Shown piece by piece: positions 32,203 through 38,645 of a stretch of 64,000 nt of DNA (position 1 is its first letter; the number at the start of each line of letters is the position of its first letter). The translations under genes were made by a program, and so were the position numbers. The DNA is from a virus. The notes beneath the pieces were generated by a model. It searched no databases and was not told the DNA's origin. It worked only from the letters and a program-made list of their open reading frames with translations. Where the stretch lies: positions 1 through 64,000 of IMG/VR virus record IMGVR_UViG_3300044835_000040. The stretch is one strand, 5' to 3'.

Positions 32203-32985
32203 ATGGCGGTGGAGGAGGCGGCGACGGAGATCTTTGACCATGAGGTGCCGGGAGCGATCAAGTGCAAGTCCCCCGGATGCCCGAACTGGTTCATGCGCGC
32301 GGGCAACCGCCACCGGTACTGCAAGGCCGAGAACTGCACCTACCGCCGAGGTGCGGCGCTCGCACGCGAGGTGCAAGAGGCGGGCGGCGCTTCACTGGAG
32401 CTGCTGTTGCGGCTGCAGGACGAGGAATCCGGCGAGGTGGGGCCGGACCTGCTCGGCGCTCGCCGTGTCGCGGTGCAAGAAGCGCTGCGTGCCGGTGACC
32501 TGCAGGCACTGTTCGGCGCGCTCGTGGACGAGGCCACCGCGTGTGTCTGGTTCGCTGACCGGGCCGCGGCGGGGAAGCTACCGAGGCGGCTCCAGATCGC
32601 GGGGCCGCCGCCGTTCGCCGGGATGCAGGCGCCCGCGCAGAGGCCGGTCGGGCTGGCGCAGGCGGTGCTCTCGTCGCACAAGCGGACGTTCTATCTCGCG
32701 GAGAAACGCTGTGAGCTGCTGTGGCGGATGCTCGACGCGCGCGATGAACAGACCGCGGCGGAAGTCGGCGTAGCGGCGACGGCGGGCGGCATCCAGGAGC
32801 CGGAGGCGCAGGAGAACCTGGAGCTGAAGCGCGTCGCGTACGCGCAGGCCGAGGCGGCATACACGGCGATCGAGATGGCGTGGCGGGAGCGAGCTATCGC
32901 GCTGAGGGACCTGTCGGGCGCGGTCGAGTCGGCCGCTGGACCGTCTGGCCCTGGACCGTCTGGTCCGAGAGCCTTGGCTGCATAG
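32203..32985 (+). CDS. zinc-finger protein, 260 aa (leaderless)
   Basis: I chose the ATG at 32203, seven bases after TAATCT (32190-32195), over a TTG at 32182. Residues 18-50 hold CKSPGCPNWFMRAGNRHRYC and then CTYRRG, a four-Cys finger. The middle and C-terminus are helical. Probably DNA- or RNA-binding. It overlaps the next gene by one base. Confidence 0.6.
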   Translation: MAVEEAATEIFDHEVPGAIKCKSPGCPNWFMRAGNRHRYCKAENCTYRRGAALAREVQEAGGASLELLLRLQDEESGEVGPDLLGARRVAVQEALRAGDLQALFGALVDEATACVWFADRAAAGKLPRRLQIAGPPPFAGMQAPAQRPVGLAQAVLSSHKRTFYLAEKRCELLWRMLDARDEQTAAEVGVAATAGGIQEPEAQENLELKRVAYAQAEAAYTAIEMAWRERAIALRDLSGAVESAAGPSGPGPSGPRALAA

Positions 32986-33275
32986 TGCCCCAGCCGCTAC
33001 TCGAACCGGCTGTGCTCGTGTCGGAGAACTGCACGGCCTGCAAAGGCACCGGCACGCTCGAACGCAAGGAGTCGCGCTCGACATGCGGTGACTGCGACGG
33101 GTCGGGTCGCCGGATCTCCGAGATGCCGGTGAGCGAGGTGTACGAGCTGGCGCGTCGTCGCGCTGAGCGGCTGGTCGCGCCGCCGCCGTCGGCAGCTCGC
33201 GAGGAGGCGCTTCGCGTGACGCGAGCGGAGGCGACCAGCGAGGACTCCCCGCACGGCGAGGAGGTCGGCACGTGA
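32985..33275 (+). CDS. DnaJ-type zinc-motif protein, 96 aa
   Basis: The GTG at 32985 overlaps the previous stop. It has two CxxCxGxG motifs (CTACKGTG and CGDCDGSG), the repeat that forms DnaJ zinc centres, but no J domain. A helix follows. It may bind unfolded protein, or be a metal-binding adaptor. ATGA overlap with the next gene. Confidence 0.6.
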   Translation: MPQPLLEPAVLVSENCTACKGTGTLERKESRSTCGDCDGSGRRISEMPVSEVYELARRRAERLVAPPPSAAREEALRVTRAEATSEDSPHGEEVGT

Positions 33276-33661
33276 TCGCGATGCGGATGGAGGGCGTCTC
33301 TGACGAGGAGGCGTACGTGGCGGCGATCGGCTCGATCCTGGACATCTCGACGGAGCGGATCCCGAGGTTCCACGGGATCTCGGCGGGGATGGAGTGGAAT
33401 GCGTGGCTCGGCTCGAAGCTGAACCTCGCAGCGTGGGAATTCTCGAACTTCTCGGCGGTGCCGCCGGGGCTGTGGCTGCTGCGGATCAAGTCGCCGTATC
33501 CGGCCTACGACATGCACACGCTGGTGATGCATGGGCAGCTGATCGTGCACGACCCGCACCCGGAACCGCAGGACATCGATCTGTCCGATGTGGGGCTTGT
33601 GGGCATCGTGCTGTTCCCGTTGGATCCGTCGCTGCCTTCGGGTCGACTGGCGCTTGACTAG
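33272..33661 (+). CDS. hypothetical protein, 129 aa
   Basis: GTG start in a four-base overlap. Beta-rich second half (GLWLLRIKSPYPAYDMHTLV, LVGIVLFPLDPS). Its stop codon lies at the -35/operator junction of class A promoter 5. Function unknown. Confidence 0.55.
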   Translation: MIAMRMEGVSDEEAYVAAIGSILDISTERIPRFHGISAGMEWNAWLGSKLNLAAWEFSNFSAVPPGLWLLRIKSPYPAYDMHTLVMHGQLIVHDPHPEPQDIDLSDVGLVGIVLFPLDPSLPSGRLALD

Positions 33662-33698
33662 AGCGACCGATGGTCGCTATACTGGTCGTGCAACCGAT
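33654..33698 (+). promoter_or_regulatory. class A promoter/operator 5
   Basis: TTGACT (33654-33659), 18 bases, TATACT (33678-33683). The perfect palindrome GCGACCGATGGTCGC (33663-33677) fills the spacer. CAACCGAT (33691-33698) is at the predicted start. The leader here is AAGGAGGGCAGTG, a departure from the GGAGGTGCGAG form. Confidence 0.85.
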
Positions 33699-33713
33699 CG
33701 AAGGAGGGCAGTG

Positions 33714-33818
33714 ATGAGGAGTCAGGCTCAGCGCGACGCGCAGCAGAAGGCTTCGCGCGTCGATCGCGAACAGCAGGAAGCCAGGCGGACTCTCGCTCGG
33801 CTAAAGGGGCGTGGCTGA
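33714..33818 (+). CDS. 34-residue basic peptide
   Basis: First frame behind class A promoter 5, with AAGGAGGG upstream. The product is an Arg/Gln-rich helix (RDAQQKASRVDREQQEARRT). It overlaps the next gene by one base. May bind nucleic acid; function unknown. Confidence 0.5.
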   Translation: MRSQAQRDAQQKASRVDREQQEARRTLARLKGRG

Positions 33819-34111
33819 TGCCCGCGAATCTGACGACCGTAGCGCGCGAGAAGGCCCGCGCGCTGCCGAATCCGAGGGTCGACGAGCTGAGCTATGGGCT
33901 GGTCGCGTGGCCGGGTCGTCGCGACTGGCGTGCCTACACGGGCATCACCTGCCCCGACCGGAATGGCAAGGTGACGCTGAAGAACGGCGAGGCGACCGTG
34001 ATGATCTGCGACGCGAACGAGATGGTCGACCTGATCGAAGTCGCGGCCGAGCCGATGGACACCGTGCAGGCCGTCGACGGCCCCTACGAACTGGATCACC
34101 GCGACCGGTGA
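33818..34111 (+). CDS. hypothetical protein, 97 aa
   Basis: TGATG overlap with the basic peptide. Mixed alpha/beta with YGLVAWPGRRDWRAYTGITC and GEATVMICDANEM. No motif recognised. Driven by class A promoter 5. Confidence 0.55.
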   Translation: MPANLTTVAREKARALPNPRVDELSYGLVAWPGRRDWRAYTGITCPDRNGKVTLKNGEATVMICDANEMVDLIEVAAEPMDTVQAVDGPYELDHRDR

Positions 34112-34150
34112 TCGCGCCGGGGCGCCCGCTAGGGTGCGACCCAGTGCGAC

Positions 34151-34612
34151 ATGGCTGACGGGATCTACGACCCTCTGACCGATGAACTGCGGTCTGTCCC
34201 GTGCCCGGCCGGGGACCAGATCGCGGACGTGCGGGGCACGCAGTACGCCAACTGCCCCGGTGTGCGATGCCGGGTCACGCACGACGTGCTCGACATCGCC
34301 GCGTCGGCGAAGGTGCTCGTGAAGTGGTGCTGCAACGAGGCGGGCGGCGACGGCGGCTTCAGCGAGTGCCCGGTGTGGCGCTACGAGAAGGAACGCCTGG
34401 AGGAAGGCCGTCACTCGATGGGCGACGAGCGCGAGAAGGAGAAAGTCGACGAGCGGCAATGGCGCCACGACCTGACGGGCTCGGAGTACGGCGACACCTC
34501 CGAGCTGGACGTGATCGAGCAGCGCGTGCAGGAAGGCATCCAGGAGATGCACGAAGCGGGCGCGTCGGGCCTGATCGGCAAGACCGGCACCAGCGACTCG
34601 ATCGGCTCGTAG
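34151..34612 (+). CDS. Cys-rich hypothetical protein, 153 aa
   Basis: ATG 15 bases after TAGGGT (34130-34135). The N-terminal half has cysteines in VPCPAG, ANCPGVRC, KWCCNE and SECPVW, a likely metal site. The C-terminal half is an acidic helix and a flexible Gly/Ser tail. It precedes the portal gene and may be a small morphogenesis factor, by position only. Confidence 0.5.
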   Translation: MADGIYDPLTDELRSVPCPAGDQIADVRGTQYANCPGVRCRVTHDVLDIAASAKVLVKWCCNEAGGDGGFSECPVWRYEKERLEEGRHSMGDEREKEKVDERQWRHDLTGSEYGDTSELDVIEQRVQEGIQEMHEAGASGLIGKTGTSDSIGS

Positions 34613-34630
34613 CAGTCCTTTCGGGGACCG

Positions 34631-36835
34631 GTGGCATCATGGGCCGCCGTGGGCCGCATGTCTGCCATCAGGGAGTCCGCTGAACGCCTGACGGGCGTCA
34701 GCACGATCCCGCTGACGGAGCGCCACCGTCTCGAAGAGGCCGAGCAGGAGATGCGCGGCAAGACGCGCGAGTTGCAGGATCTCGCGTACAGCATCCTCGA
34801 CTACGCGCAGGGCGCTCCGCAGGAGATGAAGGCGCAGGAGCGCCGGAACCTCGCGCAGAAGGCGCGCGTGGTCTGGCAGCAGGATCCGCAGTACGGCGGC
34901 ACGATCAACCTGCTGAACGAGTTCGTGCTCGGCCGCGGGATCCCGAAGCCGCAGGCCGTCGACGAAGCGGCCCAGGACGAGATCGACGAGTTCTGGGCTG
35001 ACCCCGATAACCAGCGGATCCTGACGACGCACGCTGCGCAGGTCCGGCTGAACACCGACCTGTCGCTGCAGAGCAACATCTTCCCGCTCGTCTATGACGA
35101 AGGCGAAGACGGGCAGGTCAAGCTCGGGCTGCTCGATCACGACACAGTGGAAAACGCGGTCCGTGACCCCGACGCTCGACTGCGGGTCCTCTACTACTTC
35201 ACGAAGTCCTACAACCGCGAATGGGACGTGCAGAAGCACACGTACGTGGTCTCCAAAGACCGCGAAAAGCTGCGCTACTACGAGGAGTTCCGCAATCTCC
35301 AGGACGCTGAACGCGACGCTGAGGCCGGGATCCGCAAGGAGGACCTGCCGCAGATCCCGCCGGATCTGATCGGCCGCGGTCGTGTGGTGCATGTCGCGAT
35401 CAACCGAACGATGGAGCAGGCGTTCGGGATCCCGGAGATCGCCCGCACGATTCGCTGGCTGACTGCGTACAACGATCTGATGCGCGCGCGTGTCGACATG
35501 GCGAAGGCGGCGTCGTCGATCATCATGCGCAGGAAGCTGAAGGGCGGCGCTGCGGGGATGACGCAGCTCGCGTCGCAGGCGCTGCTGCAGGCGAACACGG
35601 TGCCGCAGGCGCCCGTCGACCCGACGAGCCTGGGGCAGGCGCCGAAGCCGGGGTCGATCTTGGAGGAGAACGACTGGGTCGAACATCAGCCGTTCACGCT
35701 GCCGTCGGGGTCTTCCTCGGCGATGCAGGATGCGCAGATGATCCGCTCGCAGTACTCGGTCGGCACCGGCTGGCCGCAGTCGTATCTCGGTGACCCGTCA
35801 GCGACGGATCTCGCGACGGCGACGACGCTGGAGCTTCGCGTGCTGAAGATGGTCGAAGCGCGTCAGCAGGTGCTGGAGGATCTGATCTCGGTGCTGATCA
35901 ACCACAAGATCAAGCGCGCGCTCGAAACGAAGAAAATCTCGAAGTTCAGGACGATGACGGCCGAGGAGAAGAAGCGCGCACGGATGAAGGCCGAAGCCGA
36001 ACGCGAGGCCGAAGGGCTGCCCGCGCCCGGCACGCCCGCGCTCGCTGCGCAGGTGCAACAGGCGGCCGCGAACGGGCTGCGTGCGCTGCACATGGTCGAC
36101 AGCACCGACGAGGAAGAGGACGAGGCGCCGCCGACTGGCATGGTCGCTCGCGACTTCACCTTCCAGGTCTCGATGCCTTCGCCGCTGCGTCGTGCGATGG
36201 GCGATCTGATCAACGGCGTGTCGATCATCGCGAAGACGTTCGACCCGAACGCGTCGAACATGGAGCTGTCGCGGACGCTGCTCGGGATCGCGCTCGGCGA
36301 GGGCCTGGAAGTCGAGGATCCCGGCGCCGCGGTCGAGCGGATCTTCCCGGAGGGGTATGTCGACCCGATGGTGCAGGCCGCGCAGCAGCAGGCCGCCGCG
36401 CAGACGCCGGAAATGCCTCCGGGCAGCTTCTCCCCGGAAGACCAGCCGGGCTTCGGCTCGCCCGCGTCGGCATTCGGGCGGCCGGGCACGCCGCAGGGCG
36501 AGGGCAACCCGTACAACGCGAAGCAGAAAGCACGGGACCCTTCGGAATCGATGCAGCAGGCCGCGGTCGAGGAGATCGTGCACAAGGCCGCCGACGCGCT
36601 CGCGGACAGGCGGCTGCTCGTGCTGCACGCGCGTGGCGGGGAGCGTCTGACGCCGGAGGTGATGGAGGCGGTCGTGAAGCGCGCGGTCGCTCGCCAGTCG
36701 CCGACGCCCGGCGGGCGCTTCACGGGCACGCAGATCGGCGGGTCGCGTGCGGTTATGGCCGAGGTGATGGCGGACGGGATTCTCGGCGAGGCGTTCGCGA
36801 AGGCGCTCGGGTCGCTGGAGATGACCGAGCACTGA
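34631..36835 (+). CDS. portal protein
   Basis: A 734-residue protein at the usual place before the MuF-like gene. The region around 90-470 has portal features: helices with FVLGRGIPKPQAVDE, FWADPDNQRILTTHAAQVRL, a beta wing, and YLGDPSATDLATATTLELRV, followed by the long stem helix. The C-terminal 250 residues carry Gln/Ala/Pro-rich stretches for the crown. Portals form the dodecameric DNA gate at the head vertex. The start is uncertain: GTG 34631, GTG 34649 (eight bases after CATCAT) or ATG 34658 are all in frame. Confidence 0.8.
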   Translation: MASWAAVGRMSAIRESAERLTGVSTIPLTERHRLEEAEQEMRGKTRELQDLAYSILDYAQGAPQEMKAQERRNLAQKARVVWQQDPQYGGTINLLNEFVLGRGIPKPQAVDEAAQDEIDEFWADPDNQRILTTHAAQVRLNTDLSLQSNIFPLVYDEGEDGQVKLGLLDHDTVENAVRDPDARLRVLYYFTKSYNREWDVQKHTYVVSKDREKLRYYEEFRNLQDAERDAEAGIRKEDLPQIPPDLIGRGRVVHVAINRTMEQAFGIPEIARTIRWLTAYNDLMRARVDMAKAASSIIMRRKLKGGAAGMTQLASQALLQANTVPQAPVDPTSLGQAPKPGSILEENDWVEHQPFTLPSGSSSAMQDAQMIRSQYSVGTGWPQSYLGDPSATDLATATTLELRVLKMVEARQQVLEDLISVLINHKIKRALETKKISKFRTMTAEEKKRARMKAEAEREAEGLPAPGTPALAAQVQQAAANGLRALHMVDSTDEEEDEAPPTGMVARDFTFQVSMPSPLRRAMGDLINGVSIIAKTFDPNASNMELSRTLLGIALGEGLEVEDPGAAVERIFPEGYVDPMVQAAQQQAAAQTPEMPPGSFSPEDQPGFGSPASAFGRPGTPQGEGNPYNAKQKARDPSESMQQAAVEEIVHKAADALADRRLLVLHARGGERLTPEVMEAVVKRAVARQSPTPGGRFTGTQIGGSRAVMAEVMADGILGEAFAKALGSLEMTEH

Positions 36836-36841
36836 GCGTCC

Positions 36842-36867
36842 GTGGCCGCCGGTAGGCTCGCGGCCAC
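36842..36867 (+). promoter_or_regulatory. inverted repeat flanking the -10 of the winged-helix gene
   Basis: GTGGCCGC (36842-36849) and GCGGCCAC (36860-36867) are perfect inverted arms separated by ten bases that contain TAGGCT (36853-36858). A dimeric repressor bound here would cover the -10 and the transcript start of the following regulator gene. The sequence is unrelated to the class A operator. Confidence 0.55.
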
Positions 36868-36888
36868 AAGTCAACCTGGAGGTGCGAG

Positions 36889-37368
36889 ATGACGGTGCTG
36901 GTTCAGCCGGTGATGGCCGAGGAGGAGGCGCAGGCAGCGGTGACTGTCCTGCGGGCGGTCGAGCAGAGGCGGATCCTCGTGGAGCACGACGAGGAACGGA
37001 TACGTCACGCGATCGAGGCGATCGAGCACGCGCCGAGGCACGACCCGGAGAAGCCGCGTCCGGCGGCCGCGCGGCACGGTGACCCGTCCACGTCGAAGGA
37101 GGCAGCGAAGGCCGTCACGCCGCGCGCGGGCAGCCAGAGGGCGCTGCTGCTGGAGCAGTTCGTGCGCGTCGGCGATCGTGGCCTGACGGCGTACGAGGCG
37201 GGCGGGCTCGCGCTCGGCTACAAGGGCTGCTACTGGAAGCGCGTCGGCGAGCTGGAGGACGAAGGCTGGATCGTGCACGACGGTCGCGAGCGCGTCTCCC
37301 CCGAGTCGAACGCAAACCGCAGGGTGTTCGTCGCGACCCCGGCTGCGCACGCGTGGCGGGCCGCCTGA
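36889..37368 (+). CDS. winged-helix DNA-binding regulator candidate
   Basis: A 159-residue protein at the exact GGAGGTGCGAGATG leader. The C-terminal half has a winged-helix layout: RALLLEQFVRVGDRGLTAYE, helix AGGLALGYKGCYWKRVGELE, then DEGWIVHDGRERVS as the wing. The N-terminal half is helical and may dimerise. It is preceded by its own inverted repeat (36842-36867), suggesting autoregulation, and is followed directly by the class B element and the putative antisense RNA. Candidate controller of the early/late switch. Confidence 0.6.
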   Translation: MTVLVQPVMAEEEAQAAVTVLRAVEQRRILVEHDEERIRHAIEAIEHAPRHDPEKPRPAAARHGDPSTSKEAAKAVTPRAGSQRALLLEQFVRVGDRGLTAYEAGGLALGYKGCYWKRVGELEDEGWIVHDGRERVSPESNANRRVFVATPAAHAWRAA

Positions 37369-37391
37369 CGATAGGACGCCTGCCGTAGATT
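37366..37391 (+). promoter_or_regulatory. class B (late) promoter element 2, drives ncRNA
   Basis: TGACG (37366-37370), ATAGGA (37371-37376), nine bases, TAGATT (37386-37391). The predicted start is near 37398, exactly where a hairpin begins. No open frame starts downstream, so the transcript is probably non-coding. Confidence 0.6.
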
Positions 37392-37397
37392 GATCTT

Positions 37398-37486
37398 GCT
37401 CGGTCCCGCCCCGAGCACCCCCCGGACCCGGCGCCCGCGCATAGGAATCTCGCACCTCCTGTCGCGCGGCGCCGGGTCCCCTTTCT
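37398..37486 (+). ncRNA. putative antisense small RNA complementary to class A leaders
   Basis: Lies in the largest gap of the window. Hairpin 1 is GCTCGG/CCGAGC (37398-37403 with 37411-37416). Hairpin 2 pairs GGACCCGGCGCC (37424-37435) with GGCGCCGGGTCC (37468-37479), extended by GCGC/GCGC and AGGA/TCCT. Its ten-base apical loop is ATCTCGCACC, and CCCTTTCT follows, as in a terminator. ATCTCGCACCTCC (37448-37460 minus the last base) is the exact complement of GGAGGTGCGAGAT, the ribosome-binding site and start of at least six genes. Expected action: pair with those messages and block initiation. Expression is unproven; it could be only a terminator. Confidence 0.55.
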
Positions 37487-37490
37487 GACC

Positions 37491-37516
37491 TGACGATAGG
37501 AGCTGGCGCTTAGGCT
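37491..37516 (+). promoter_or_regulatory. class B (late) promoter element 3
   Basis: TGACG, ATAGGA (37496-37501), nine bases, TAGGCT (37511-37516), then GTG seven bases later at 37524. It follows the ncRNA terminator directly, so the two transcripts are separate. Confidence 0.65.
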
Positions 37517-37523
37517 CTATCTC

Positions 37524-38093
37524 GTGAGCGCCAGAGACGAGCAGACAGGTCCCGCCGAGCCGCTTCTGACGCTGACGCAGGGTCAGCTGGTGAAGCTGGT
37601 GAACGATGCGGCGCTCGCGGCCGCTGAGAGGATAACGTCGCGCTATCGCCTGAAGCTCGCGTTCTGGGCGTTCCTCGCGGGCGCACTGGCGTCTTCGGCG
37701 ATTGCGATTCCGGTCACGCTGATCGTGTCGCACGATGCTGCGGCGAGCGCGGCTCGGCAGGCGAACTTGAACGCGTCGGCGAACTGCCGCAACATCTCCA
37801 GTCTCGCGACGATCGAGGAAACGACCTACCGGGAATCGGCACTCCAGACACGGGCGTTTGCGCAGAAATCGAGCGACCGGTTCGGGCTAACCAAAGAGCA
37901 GTTCGCGCAGCTGATCGCGGCGAATGAACGGCGTGAACAGATCAGGGTCGCGAAGCTGCAGGCCATCGCAGCATCCGAATGCGGGGCCAAGGTACAGACT
38001 CCCGAAACGCGCATTTCTACAACTCCGAGCAAGAAGCCGGGCACCACGACGAAACCGTCCAGTTCGACGCGTACGTCCAAGCCCGGTCACTAG
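37524..38093 (+). CDS. single-span membrane protein, 189 aa (leaderless)
   Basis: GTG start at the predicted transcript start. Residues 1-45 are cytoplasmic, a membrane helix spans about 48-70 (FWAFLAGALASSAIAIPVTL), and a long helical external domain with two Cys ends in a Thr/Ser/Lys/Pro tail. With the next two membrane genes it may form a holin/spanin-like lysis set or a membrane complex. No enzymatic motif. Confidence 0.55.
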   Translation: MSARDEQTGPAEPLLTLTQGQLVKLVNDAALAAAERITSRYRLKLAFWAFLAGALASSAIAIPVTLIVSHDAAASAARQANLNASANCRNISSLATIEETTYRESALQTRAFAQKSSDRFGLTKEQFAQLIAANERREQIRVAKLQAIAASECGAKVQTPETRISTTPSKKPGTTTKPSSSTRTSKPGH

Positions 38094-38107
38094 GGGGCTA
38101 TGCCCCG

Positions 38108-38311
38108 ATGGGGCTGCTGCTCATAGCTTTGATCGTCGTGCTCGTCGGATCGGCGTCGGTGATCGTCTCGATCGTTCATCGCCGTCGGCACGAAGCCAAA
38201 CGCCAGGAGGACCTAGCGCAACGCGCCGCGAAGACGGCGGTGGGCCTAGCCGTAGAAAGGCTGCGAGGGGATGACGACGAGTGGCATCAGCAGGCGCACA
38301 GCCACTCCTGA
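38108..38311 (+). CDS. small membrane protein, 67 aa
   Basis: I chose the ATG at 38108 because it starts directly at the hydrophobic helix (MGLLLIALIVVLVGSASVIV); the earlier in-frame start lies inside the previous gene. The tail is basic and helical. Topology (short N-terminus, one span, basic cytoplasmic tail) is compatible with a class III-type holin or accessory protein. The 3' end overlaps the next gene by 31 bases. Confidence 0.5.
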   Translation: MGLLLIALIVVLVGSASVIVSIVHRRRHEAKRQEDLAQRAAKTAVGLAVERLRGDDDEWHQQAHSHS

Positions 38312-38622
38312 TCGCGCTGATCGCGGCTGTCGGTACGGGGCTGCCGACGCTCGCGTACACGATCTGGCGCGGGCGGAAACTGGGGCCGAAGGAGGAAGAC
38401 GCGATCGTGACGCGCACCGCTCACGATGCCGTCGAGGCGATGGATACAGTGCTGACGGCCGCACGACGCGAGCGCGAGGAAATGCAAGACAAACTGGACG
38501 CCGCCCTACGCAAGATCGCTGAGCTGGAGCGGTGTCGTGCGGAGGATGCAGAGCACATCGAGACCCTGGAGCGTCGCGTCGAGTACCTGGAGGGTGAAGT
38601 CGAGACCCTGAAGGCGTCTTAG
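38281..38622 (+). CDS. membrane-anchored coiled-coil protein, 113 aa
   Basis: GTG start. One membrane helix (LLIALIAAVGTGLPTLAYTI) is followed by a long coiled coil (EREEMQDKLDAALRKIAELE and later heptads). This resembles spanin- or XhlA-like lysis accessory proteins. Third of three adjacent membrane proteins. The stop overlaps class B element 4. Confidence 0.5.
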   Translation: MASAGAQPLLIALIAAVGTGLPTLAYTIWRGRKLGPKEEDAIVTRTAHDAVEAMDTVLTAARREREEMQDKLDAALRKIAELERCRAEDAEHIETLERRVEYLEGEVETLKAS

Positions 38623-38639
38623 GGCGCTGGCCGTAGACT
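38619..38639 (+). promoter_or_regulatory. class B (late) promoter element 4
   Basis: TTAGGG (38619-38624), nine bases, TAGACT (38634-38639), then ATG six bases later at 38646. The stop codon of the preceding gene is inside the TTAGGG box. Confidence 0.6.
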
Positions 38640-38645
38640 GGCTGG

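Noticed and set aside
37230-37733. Minus-strand frame starting near an inverted GGAGGTGCGAGATT
   Set aside because: The inverted leader could mark a minus-strand gene, but the next codon is ATT, not a usual start, and the frame runs antisense into the winged-helix gene. No other minus-strand gene exists. The antisense RNA reading explains the hairpin and promoter better, though an inverted leader relic remains the main alternative.
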